From contig OZ240251.1 of the NCBI GenBank assembly GCA_965198285.1, positions 2,046,001 through 2,110,000 of the forward strand: a DNA stretch of 64,000 nt. Direction: 5' to 3'. Positions 55,408 through 64,000 of this stretch are shown piece by piece (position 1 is the stretch's first letter; each line of letters opens with the position of its first letter). Source of the stretch: UBA11872 sp965198285. GTDB taxonomy: Bacteria; Chloroflexota; UBA11872. Under the pieces are notes generated by a model. That model was not told the origin of the DNA, did not search any database, and saw only the letters and a program-made list of their open reading frames with translations. Position numbers and translations under genes: made by a program.

Positions 55408-58062
55408 ATGTCCGACACCGACCACAAGTGGGTTTACCTGTTCCGCGAGGGCGCCGAGTCCATGCGCAATCTGCTCGGCGGCAAAGGGGCCGGCTCCGCC
55501 GAGATGACCCGCGCAGGCATACCCGTGCCGCCGGGCTTCACGATCACCACCGAGGCTTGCCTGGTCTACTTCGACAGCGGCCGAGATTTTCCGGCGGGGA
55601 TGCAACAGCAGCTTGATCGCGCGCTCTACGACGTGGAAATGCAGACCGGCAAGCGCTTCGGCGACCCTTCCAACCCGCTGCTGGTCTCGGTGCGCTCGGG
55701 CGCCCGCGTGTCCATGCCGGGAATGATGGACACGGTGCTGAATCTCGGGCTCAATGCTCAGACCCTTGACGGCCTTACCGAACTAACGGGCGATGCGCGA
55801 TTCAGTCGCGACTCCTATCGTCGGTTCGTGCAGGGCTTCGGCTCGATTGTGCTCGGACTCGAAAGTCGAGCATTCGAAGACATCATTCACGACCACAAGC
55901 AACGCCTGGGCAAGGCCGAAGACCCAGAACTAACCGCGGCTGAGTGGGACTCGGTGACAGCCGACTTTAAGAGCCTCATCTTCGACGAGACCGGCCAGCG
56001 ATTCCCCGAAGATCCACACGAGCAGCTTGACCGCGCGATCAAGGCCGTCTTCGATTCATGGCACGGTCGACGCGCGGTGGACTACCGCAACTTCCATCGC
56101 CTGCCGCATGACTGGGGCACGGCCTGCAACGTACAGACGATGGTCTTCGGCAACATGGGCGAACGCTCGGGCACGGGCGTGGCGTTCACGCGCAATCCCA
56201 ACGACGGCGACCCCGAGCTATTCGGCGAGTACCTTCTCAACGCCCAGGGCGAAGACGTGGTGGCCGGTATACGCACGCCGGAACAGATCAGCACGTTGCG
56301 CGAGACGCTGCCTGAGGTCTACGGCGAATTCCAGGCCTACGCGCACGCGCTCGAAGCCCACTACGCCGAGATGCAGGACCTCGAGTTCACCATCGAGGAC
56401 GGCCGCCTTTACATGCTCCAGACGCGCGCCGGCAAGCGCAGCCCGGCCGCTGCTATTCGTATCGCCGTGGACATGGTGCACGAGGGCAAGATCGACCGTG
56501 AAACGGCGGTGCGGCGCGTCGAGGCCGAGCAGGTCAGCGCGCTGCTGCACCCCCGCATCGACAGTTCGGCGCCTGTCGACGCCATTACGCGTGGACTCAA
56601 CGCCTCGCCGGGTGCCGCGACGGGCGAAGTCGTCTTTACCGCCGACGATGCCGCGGCGCTGGCCGAGGAGGGCCATCCGGTCATCCTGGTGCGACCCGAG
56701 ACTTCGCCGGACGACTTCCATGGCATGGCCGCGTCCCAGGCCATCCTCACGTCACGCGGGGGCGCGACCAGCCACGCGGCCATCGTGGCTCGGCAGCTTG
56801 GGCTGCCCGCCGTTGTCGGCTGTGAGGTTCTCGAGATAGACATCGACGCCGGCGTCTTCCGAGTCGGCAGTACGGAAGTTGCCGCCGGCGCCACGATCAC
56901 CATCGACGGCACCCTGGGCAACGTGATTCGTGGGGAAGTGCCGCTCATCCCCGGCGAGATGACGCAGGAACTTCACGAGCTGCTCAGTTGGGCGGACGAG
57001 ATCCGTCGACTCCAGGTCTGGGGAAACGCCGACACCCCCGAGGAAGCCGAGCTTGCACGCTCCTACGGCGCCCAGGGCATTGGCCTCTGCCGAACCGAGC
57101 ACATGTTCCGCGAGGGCGACCGCCTGCCCATCGTGCAGGACATGATCTTGGCCGAATCCGAAGCCGAGCGCCGACGCGCCCTGGATCGGCTGTTGCCCAT
57201 CCAGCGCGAGGACTTCGTCGGCATCCTGCGGGCGATGCACGGTCTGCCGGTCATCATTCGGCTGCTGGACCCGCCCCTGCACGAGTTCCTGAGCGGGGTC
57301 GAAGACGAACTGACCAGCTTGGAGCAGCAAGGGGCCTCGGAGGCCGACATAGCCCTGGCGCGCCGTAAGGTGTCGCGGGCCGCCGAGTTGCACGAAGTCA
57401 ATCCCATGCTGGGCTTGCGAGGCTGCCGCTTGGGGCTGGTGTATCCCGAGGTCTACGAGATGCAGGTCCAGGCCATTGTGGAGGCCGCCCTGCAACTCAA
57501 GGCCGAGGCCGTGCATGTCCTGCCGGAGATCATGATTCCGCTCATCGGCCATATTTCTGAACTCACCACCATCGAGACCCGCCTGCGGTCCACCGCCGAG
57601 CATGTGCAGCAACGCGCGGGAGACCGGATCGAGTTCAAGTTCGGAACCATGCTGGAAGTGCCGCGCGCCTGTCTGACGGCAACCGAGATCGCCGGCGTCG
57701 CCGAGTTCTTCAGCTTCGGAACCAACGACCTTACCCAGACCACCTTCGGCATCAGCCGAGACGACGCGGAAGGCCGCTTCCTGCTCAAGTACGTGGAAGA
57801 CGGCATCCTGACCGACAACCCGTTTGGCGTGCTCGACCGGGACGGCGTCGGCGAGCTCATGCGTACCGCCACCGAGCAGGGACGGGCCGCACGTCCCGAC
57901 ATCGAGGTCGGAATCTGCGGCGAGCATGGCGGCGACCCCTCCTCTATCGACTTTTGCGAGTCGCTGGGGCTGGACTACGTCAGCGCTTCTCCGTTCCGAG
58001 TACCGGTGGCCCGCATCGCCGCCGCGCACGCGCGCTTGGAGCAGGGCTTCCGAGACCGGTAG
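55408..58062 (+). CDS. ppdK: Pyruvate phosphate dikinase
   Basis: PPDK interconverts pyruvate, ATP and Pi with PEP, AMP and PPi. The 884-residue product has the N-terminal ATP-binding domain (LLGGKGAGSAEMTRAGIPVP), the swivelling phospho-His domain (TSRGGATSHAAIVARQLGLP) and the PEP/pyruvate barrel (GICGEHGGDPSSIDFCESLG). In the last helix the normal YVSCSPFRVP is YVSASPFRVP: the catalytic Cys (Cys831 in Clostridium symbiosum) is Ala. ATG 55408 gives the standard KWVYLFREG start. A -10-like TACATT lies at 55340. Confidence 0.92.
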   Translation: MSDTDHKWVYLFREGAESMRNLLGGKGAGSAEMTRAGIPVPPGFTITTEACLVYFDSGRDFPAGMQQQLDRALYDVEMQTGKRFGDPSNPLLVSVRSGARVSMPGMMDTVLNLGLNAQTLDGLTELTGDARFSRDSYRRFVQGFGSIVLGLESRAFEDIIHDHKQRLGKAEDPELTAAEWDSVTADFKSLIFDETGQRFPEDPHEQLDRAIKAVFDSWHGRRAVDYRNFHRLPHDWGTACNVQTMVFGNMGERSGTGVAFTRNPNDGDPELFGEYLLNAQGEDVVAGIRTPEQISTLRETLPEVYGEFQAYAHALEAHYAEMQDLEFTIEDGRLYMLQTRAGKRSPAAAIRIAVDMVHEGKIDRETAVRRVEAEQVSALLHPRIDSSAPVDAITRGLNASPGAATGEVVFTADDAAALAEEGHPVILVRPETSPDDFHGMAASQAILTSRGGATSHAAIVARQLGLPAVVGCEVLEIDIDAGVFRVGSTEVAAGATITIDGTLGNVIRGEVPLIPGEMTQELHELLSWADEIRRLQVWGNADTPEEAELARSYGAQGIGLCRTEHMFREGDRLPIVQDMILAESEAERRRALDRLLPIQREDFVGILRAMHGLPVIIRLLDPPLHEFLSGVEDELTSLEQQGASEADIALARRKVSRAAELHEVNPMLGLRGCRLGLVYPEVYEMQVQAIVEAALQLKAEAVHVLPEIMIPLIGHISELTTIETRLRSTAEHVQQRAGDRIEFKFGTMLEVPRACLTATEIAGVAEFFSFGTNDLTQTTFGISRDDAEGRFLLKYVEDGILTDNPFGVLDRDGVGELMRTATEQGRAARPDIEVGICGEHGGDPSSIDFCESLGLDYVSASPFRVPVARIAAAHARLEQGFRDR

Positions 58063-58092
58063 CTCGAGCCCAGGTTTGCCCCGAGCCCCTAA

Positions 58093-58914
58093 GTGAGCGA
58101 CTTCGTGGCAAGGCGGCACCCAGACGCGTCGGAGTTCCTGGCGCGAGCGCAAGGATTCCTCGTGCGGCGAGAGGCCGAGAACGTGCTCATGCTCGGCGTG
58201 GCATCCAGCACCTCCGCGGCCGAGCACCTGCTGACCGTCGAGCGAGGCCGGGACTGCGTCATGGCGGGGCTCCAATCCGGGGCGAATCTCATACTTTCCC
58301 GCGGACCTGCGAGTGCCGTTGACGCGCTTGTTGAGCGACTGATCGCCGACAACGCTTCGCTACCAGGGGTAACCGGTCCAGTCGAAGAGGCAGGCCGGTT
58401 TTCGGACCTATGGCGCGCGCGGACGGGTCGGCGAACGCGCCTTCACATGCACATGCGCGTCCACGAGCTCACCGAGGTGGTTCCGCCCAAGCGTCCGTCA
58501 GGCGAATTCAGACCGGCCGCCGTGTCGGACGTTGCGCCACTGGCTGCGTGGGCCGACGACTTGCACGTGGTGCTGCGGACCGAGGATCCGCCGCTTGGCG
58601 AAGAGAGTGTCAGGAAGCGGATTGGTCAGGGACGAATGTACGTCTGGGACACCGGGGCACCTGTGTCCATGGCCGCCTGCGATGGGCCCACGCCACGCGG
58701 CATGAGGATTAACTTCGTCTACACACCACCGGAACATCGAGGCCACGGGTACGCCTCGGCATGCGTCGCGGACTTGAGCCAGCTGTTGCTCGACCAGGGA
58801 TGCCGCTTCTGTGCGCTATTCACGGACCTGGCCAATCCCGTTTCCAACCGGATATACGCGCGATTGGGCTATCGACCGGTATGCGACTTCGACGAGTACA
58901 CCTTCCAGCGGTAG
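58093..58914 (+). CDS. GNAT-family N-acetyltransferase
   Basis: The 273-residue protein has a C-terminal GNAT domain. INFVYTPPEHRGHGYASACV has the acetyl-CoA pyrophosphate loop (R-G-H-G-Y-A), and LANPVSNRIYARLGYRPVCD is motif B. The N-terminal 130 residues form another alpha/beta region, perhaps a degenerate GNAT copy. The start is GTG 58093, 30 bases after the PPDK stop. Substrate is unknown. Confidence 0.8.
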   Translation: MSDFVARRHPDASEFLARAQGFLVRREAENVLMLGVASSTSAAEHLLTVERGRDCVMAGLQSGANLILSRGPASAVDALVERLIADNASLPGVTGPVEEAGRFSDLWRARTGRRTRLHMHMRVHELTEVVPPKRPSGEFRPAAVSDVAPLAAWADDLHVVLRTEDPPLGEESVRKRIGQGRMYVWDTGAPVSMAACDGPTPRGMRINFVYTPPEHRGHGYASACVADLSQLLLDQGCRFCALFTDLANPVSNRIYARLGYRPVCDFDEYTFQR

Positions 58915-59053
58915 GACCCACCGAGCAGGGACGCTTCGCTAGCTCGGCCATCGATGCCGGGGTCGGTGCTGCGCGTCGTTGCCACTCTCGCGCGCCTTGA
59001 GAGGGTCTACCCCGCCGGCAAACCCGTACGACTTTTCTGGCCCGGTCGTGCCT

Positions 59054-59059
59054 TAAGCT
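59054..59059 (+). promoter_or_regulatory. -10-like promoter element TAAGCT for dnaG
   Basis: TAAGCT ends 9 bases before ATG 59069, which would give a nearly leaderless mRNA. No Shine-Dalgarno is present between it and the start, which is consistent. Confidence 0.4.
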
Positions 59060-59068
59060 CGGCTTGAG

Positions 59069-60985
59069 ATGGCGACGCCGGTAGAGGAAGTCAAGGCCCG
59101 GCTGGACGCGGTCGAATACATCGGCCGTGACGTTCGGTTGCAGCGCGCCGGCCGCAACTGGAAGGGACTGTGTCCCTTCCACAGCGAGAAGACGCCGTCC
59201 TTCTTCGTCTTCCCCGACCGCGGCAGCTACAAGTGCTTCGGCTGCGGCGAGGGCGGTGATCTGCTGACGTTCGTCATGCGCCGCAACCGCATCGAATTCC
59301 CGGACGCATTGAGCGAACTCGCGCGCGAGGCCGGCATCGAGATCCAGCGCGGACCCGCCGACCCCGAACGGCGCGGGCGCCAGGCCGCGATGCTGGCCCT
59401 GCTGGCCGAGGCGCAGAAGTTTCTGCACCGGCAACTCCTGGATTCCCCGGCCGCCGAGGAAGCCCGCGTCTACGTGCGGACGCGCGGGCTGGCCGACAGA
59501 ACGGTCGAGCAGTTCGGGCTGGGCTACGCCAGCGCACACGGATCGCCGCTTCTTGCGCATCTCCGCAAGCTCGGTTACAAGGACGACGCGATCGAGGCTG
59601 CGGGTCTGGCCCGCTCGGACGAGCGCGGAGTTCGCGACTATCTCTTCGACCGGCTGATTTTTCCCATCTGGAACCGCTCTGGCGAAGTCGTCGGATTCGG
59701 CGGCCGAACCCTGCGCGACATCGAGCCGAAATACCTGAACACCCGAGATTCCGAGGTCTTCACCAAGGGCCACCTCCTCTACGGTTACCACCTGGCCCGC
59801 GACGCCATCCGCCAGGAGCGAACGGCGGTGGTCGTCGAGGGCTACATGGATGTGATTGCCGCGCACGAGGCCGGGTTCACCAATACCGTGGCCTCAATGG
59901 GGACCTCGCTTACGCCTCAGCAGGCGCGCATGCTCACCACCTCCGGCGCGTCGCGTGTCGTAATTGCCTTGGACGCGGACGCTGCCGGCGCGGCGGCGGC
60001 TCGGCGGGGCCTGGACGTGGTACGTGAAGAGAGCGTGTATGAGGCAGAGACTTCCGTTGAAGTCCAAGACCTGGGCGGACCGCGTCGGGCCAGCATCTCA
60101 GGGATTGGGGGGACCGTTGATGTCCGAGTTCTTATCCAGCATGAGGACCGTCTCGCAACCGACATTGGTATCGCCGAGTTGCCCGCTGGCGACGACCCCG
60201 ACTCGCTGGTTCGATCCACCCCGCAGCGCTGGCGCGAGCTGATCGCCGAGCCCACGCCGCTGGCGGACTTCGCCTTTCGCTGGGCTGGCGGACAGCACGA
60301 TCTCACTGGGCTGCGTGGCCGCCGGGCGGCGATGCGCGAGCTGCTGCCCATCGTGACGAACATCAAGGACCCGGTGGTTCGCGCTGAGTACTTCAATCGA
60401 TTGGCGGATCTCAGCGGAGTGCCAGCGGACGAGTTGCGACGGCTGGCCGCACGGGATGGCCGCCGCGGTGCCCCCCGAGCAGCGGTGCGGGACCAATCTG
60501 ACGTTGCTCCAAGTGATTCCTTGCCCAGTGATCCACTGGAAACTGGCCTCCTGACTTTCGTCGCTCGTGCCCACGGGGCGGCTGTCGATCTAGTTGGCCG
60601 CCTGGATCCGATGCTGCTCAGTGATCAGATGGCGCGGCATCTGCTGAGACGTATAGTGACCGATGCTCGCGAGCACCATGAACTGGACTGGGTGCGGATT
60701 GCTGCATCGCTCGACCCGACCTCTCAGGAGTACCTAACCGCCGTTCGCCAGCTTGCAGATCTTGAACCTGGCGATCTGGAAACCCTGAGCGGCGACCTTC
60801 AGTTTGTCGTGATGCGACTTCGCAAGCGCCGCTTGCATCGTGAACTGGCCGAAACCGAATTGGCCGCCGATGGCGGGGCAGGCGAACTAATAACCGCCCG
60901 GCGTCAGGAGCTACTCATCGAGATGGCCACCCTTTACCGTGCTCAGCAGGAATTCATGGGCATCCGCAGCTTTGCGGCAGGCTAG
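59069..60985 (+). CDS. dnaG: DNA primase
   Basis: The 638-residue primase starts with the CHC2 zinc domain (LCPFHSEKTPSFFVFPDRGS then CFGCGEGGDLLTFVM). The TOPRIM core follows (VVVEGYMDVIAAHEAGF and VIALDADAAGAAAARRGLD), and a helical DnaB-interacting C-terminus ends it. Between DADAAG and the ELPAGDDPDSLV motif there are about 40 extra residues (from SVYEAETSVEV to HEDRLATDIG) relative to E. coli. I recall similar extensions in related Chloroflexota. No rpoD follows directly, unlike the common macromolecular-synthesis operon. Confidence 0.93.
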   Translation: MATPVEEVKARLDAVEYIGRDVRLQRAGRNWKGLCPFHSEKTPSFFVFPDRGSYKCFGCGEGGDLLTFVMRRNRIEFPDALSELAREAGIEIQRGPADPERRGRQAAMLALLAEAQKFLHRQLLDSPAAEEARVYVRTRGLADRTVEQFGLGYASAHGSPLLAHLRKLGYKDDAIEAAGLARSDERGVRDYLFDRLIFPIWNRSGEVVGFGGRTLRDIEPKYLNTRDSEVFTKGHLLYGYHLARDAIRQERTAVVVEGYMDVIAAHEAGFTNTVASMGTSLTPQQARMLTTSGASRVVIALDADAAGAAAARRGLDVVREESVYEAETSVEVQDLGGPRRASISGIGGTVDVRVLIQHEDRLATDIGIAELPAGDDPDSLVRSTPQRWRELIAEPTPLADFAFRWAGGQHDLTGLRGRRAAMRELLPIVTNIKDPVVRAEYFNRLADLSGVPADELRRLAARDGRRGAPRAAVRDQSDVAPSDSLPSDPLETGLLTFVARAHGAAVDLVGRLDPMLLSDQMARHLLRRIVTDAREHHELDWVRIAASLDPTSQEYLTAVRQLADLEPGDLETLSGDLQFVVMRLRKRRLHRELAETELAADGGAGELITARRQELLIEMATLYRAQQEFMGIRSFAAG

Positions 60986-61030
60986 CCAGTACCTGAGCGG
61001 CGCCGACCACACATTCGGGCCGGCAACCTG

Positions 61031-61363
61031 TTATGCCCCGTTTAGCGCCTGGTCCAGGGCGGCCGCCAGGTCCGACTTCGGGCGGAACCCGATGATGCGT
61101 CCGACTTCCGCGCCGTCGTTGAATACCAACAGCGTGGGAATGCCGCGCACGCCGTATGTGCCTGGCGTCATTGGGTTGGCGTCGACGTCCACCTTCGCAA
61201 AGGCGACCCGGCCGTCGTACTCCTCGGCCAATTCGTCCACAATCGGGGCGATCATCTTGCACGGACCGCACCACTCGGCCCAGAAGTCCACCAGGACGGG
61301 TGTGGAGGATTCAAGAACCTTGGCTTGGAAATCGCTGTCGGATACAGCTTCGGGCGCTGCCAT
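61031..61363 (-). CDS. trxA: Thioredoxin
   Basis: The 110-residue protein has the canonical active site in VDFWAEWCGPCKMIAP and the cis-Pro in GVRGIPTLLVFNDG. It reduces disulfides in the cytoplasm. ATG 61363 is preceded by GAGGAG, and the longer open frame to 61489 is not needed. It is divergent from mobA. It may reduce or accept electrons from the ArsC/Spx-type protein at 31.5 kb, but that is inference. Confidence 0.93.
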   Translation of the reverse strand: MAAPEAVSDSDFQAKVLESSTPVLVDFWAEWCGPCKMIAPIVDELAEEYDGRVAFAKVDVDANPMTPGTYGVRGIPTLLVFNDGAEVGRIIGFRPKSDLAAALDQALNGA

Positions 61364-61432
61364 TGAATCTCCTCGGAAAACCGAAATACGTGCTGATTCG
61401 AGCGTAGGCAGACCGGTGCGTGAAGTCAACGG

Positions 61433-62062
61433 ATGTCCGCCACGGTGACCGCCCCTCGGTTTTCGGTGGTGATCCTGGCAGGCGGACAAAGCCGGCGGAT
61501 GGGCCGCGACAAACGCGCGCTGCCGTGGATCCCGGCGCCCGACGGCTCACAACGAACGCTCCTCGGCCACGTCGTTGCGACGGTGTCGCGGCTTACGGAA
61601 GACGTCGTGCTGGTCGCAAACGACGATCCGGGCATAAGCGGCGTGCGCGTCGTAGGTGATCTGTACTCGCGCTCTGGCAGTTTGGGCGGCATTTACAGCG
61701 GGCTGGCGGCCGCGGCGCACAACCTGGCCTTCATCGCGGCGGCGGACATGCCCTTTCTCAACCCAAGCCTGATTCGCGATCTCGTCGGGCGCGCGTCTCG
61801 GGCGGACGCAGTGGTACCAGTCACCGACGGCCGGCCGGAGCCTCTGCACGCGGTCTATCGAAAAGCGCTGCTACGGCCAGCGCGCCGGCGCATCGTGAGC
61901 CGGGAGTTGAAGGTAGCGCCGGTGTTTGGTGCAGTGAAGACCGTGTGGGTTCCGGAGGCGAATGTGCGCCGACTCGATCCTGACCTGCGCTCGTTTTGGA
62001 ACCTGAACACGCCGGACGACTACGCGCGCGCCTTGGCGCTGGCCAGCAGTCACGGCTCCTGA
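61433..62062 (+). CDS. mobA: Molybdenum cofactor guanylyltransferase
   Basis: MobA joins GMP to molybdopterin to make the guanine dinucleotide cofactor. The 209-residue protein has SVVILAGGQSRRMGRDKRAL (nucleotide-binding start), VRVVGDLYSRSGSLGGIYSG and AAADMPFLNPSLIRDL with the metal-binding Asp, then NLNTPDDYARA near the end. It implies molybdoenzymes in the host, consistent with oxidative metabolism. The gene is divergent from the thioredoxin gene. Confidence 0.88.
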   Translation: MSATVTAPRFSVVILAGGQSRRMGRDKRALPWIPAPDGSQRTLLGHVVATVSRLTEDVVLVANDDPGISGVRVVGDLYSRSGSLGGIYSGLAAAAHNLAFIAAADMPFLNPSLIRDLVGRASRADAVVPVTDGRPEPLHAVYRKALLRPARRRIVSRELKVAPVFGAVKTVWVPEANVRRLDPDLRSFWNLNTPDDYARALALASSHGS

Positions 62063-62104
62063 ATCGCCTAAACTGGCGGCCCTGGTTCCGCGCGCCGAAT
62101 ACCA

Positions 62105-62646
62105 ATTGACCTCGACCTGACAACGTTTCGTCTGCGAATCCACGACGCGGCGGCGCGTCCGCTGCGGGTGAACCGCGACGAGTCCGGCTCGCTCGTGGAA
62201 ATCCTGCGGACGGATTGGCCCGACGTGTACGAGGACGAGCAACGCCCGTTCGCACAGACGTATTTCTCAACCACACCGACGGGCCTGGCGCGCGACGAGG
62301 ACGAGTGGCACGTCCACCGGCACCAGGAAGACCGATTCGTCGTGGCCGCCGGCGACATCATTCTGGCGCTCTGGGACGGGCGTGAGGGGTCGACGACCGC
62401 TGGCACGCTTGACCTGCTGCCCATGGGCCAGTCGCAGCCGGATGGCGCGCAGTACACGGTGTTGATTCCCAAGCTCGTCCACCACGGCTTCATGGTTGCG
62501 GGCGACCGTCCGGCGATCCTGCTGAACTCCCCGACCCAGCTCTACAACCCCAGCGACGAAGGCCGCGACCCGTTTAGCGACGTAGGCGCCACCTTCGACG
62601 ACGGCCGCCCATTCAACTGGGAGGCCGTTCGCGAGGTGCTGCACGG

Positions 62647-62650
<4 letters not shown>
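62105..62650 (+). CDS. dTDP-4-dehydrorhamnose 3,5-epimerase-like cupin with apparent ATT start
   Basis: The protein resembles the RmlC-type or sugar-epimerase cupins: ESGSLVEILRTDWP, EDEWHVHRHQEDRFVVAAGD, and LVHHGFMVAGDRPAILLNSP followed by TQLYNP. The family N-terminus (FRLRIHDAAARPLRVNRDES) starts before the first canonical codon (GTG 62168). Only ATT 62105 or CTG codons can initiate there. With ATT the protein is 181 residues. A -10-like TAAACT lies at 62069-62074. Its stop TAG interlocks with that of the convergent dehydrogenase as CTAG. Confidence 0.75.
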
Positions 62651-63906
<1,256 letters not shown>

Positions 63907-64000
63907 TGGGCTGCCTCCGTCGGTCCCGACGGTGTTTGGAGTTTGGTTGAACCGCTGTTATTCATCCTAGTCGCTCGGGGGCTCGGCGACGGTGCTGGCG

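Noticed and set aside
56752..58275. 507-residue minus-strand ORF
   Set aside because: Antisense to pyruvate phosphate dikinase, whose motifs fix the coding strand.

Overview
The window is about 65% GC and densely coded on both strands. I infer a Chloroflexota bacterium, most likely near Dehalococcoidia/SAR202. The basis is an unlinked 23S-5S rRNA operon, twin-arginine-type lipoprotein signals, sugar-acid and phytanoyl-type oxidative genes, an archaeal-type ATP-dependent DNA ligase and an overall gene style I associate with that group. No 16S gene is present, so this placement is inference.

Layout. Positions 1-1127 hold the tail of a probable rplA, an L10 leader and rplJ-rplL. Positions 1201-8526 hold a surface-polysaccharide cluster: three GT2, one GT4 and one GT-C glycosyltransferase, plus a flippase on the opposite strand. 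From 8.6 to 19.2 kb come small zinc-ribbon and membrane proteins, two Gfo/Idh/MocA oxidoreductases, an NHL-repeat exported protein, an LCP protein, MutY, a GT9 enzyme, an FmdB-type regulator, a Cof-type HAD phosphatase and a small kinase. tRNA-Thr(CGT), a large membrane protein, a frameshifted phytanoyl-CoA dioxygenase gene and an orphan solute-binding lipoprotein follow. The 23S-5S operon lies at 25.2-28.6 kb with a clear promoter and long processing stems. Positions 28.7-36.2 kb are mostly small-molecule metabolism and repair: SDR, YkgJ-like, RraA-like, an ArsC/Spx-family gene with an in-frame UGA, MDR dehydrogenase, aldo/keto reductase, alkyladenine glycosylase, DUF5069 and an RNA methyltransferase. 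Divergent tRNA-Ala(TGC) and tRNA-Ile(GAT) follow. Next are an NCS2 permease with a C-terminal regulatory-looking domain, an ammonium transporter, a thiamine-diphosphate enzyme, and the ATP-grasp/alpha-E/transglutaminase operon. The last 18 kb hold housekeeping genes: PcrA/UvrD helicase, HAD phosphatase, DNA ligase, ADP-ribosylglycohydrolase, MFS transporter, pyruvate phosphate dikinase, GNAT, DnaG, thioredoxin, MobA, an epimerase-like cupin and glutamate dehydrogenase.

The strongest hidden signal is at 31301-31657. An ArsC/Spx-family gene has TGA exactly where the first redox cysteine should be. The fourth residue of the motif is Cys, a good Shine-Dalgarno precedes the GTG start, and a SECIS-like hairpin follows the UGA with the same UGA-to-loop spacing as I count for E. 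coli fdhF. It is probably a selenoprotein that ordinary gene calling truncates. A second pattern is that five genes (17731, 34416-, 50129, 55288-, 62105) show clear family homology upstream of their first ATG/GTG/TTG, where only ATT or CTG could initiate. Other oddities are a pyruvate phosphate dikinase with Ala in place of the catalytic Cys, an in-frame repeat-like insertion in the DNA ligase, an enlarged 23S helix, interlocked stop codons at convergent gene pairs, and a recurrent TA(C/G)AATCG promoter motif.
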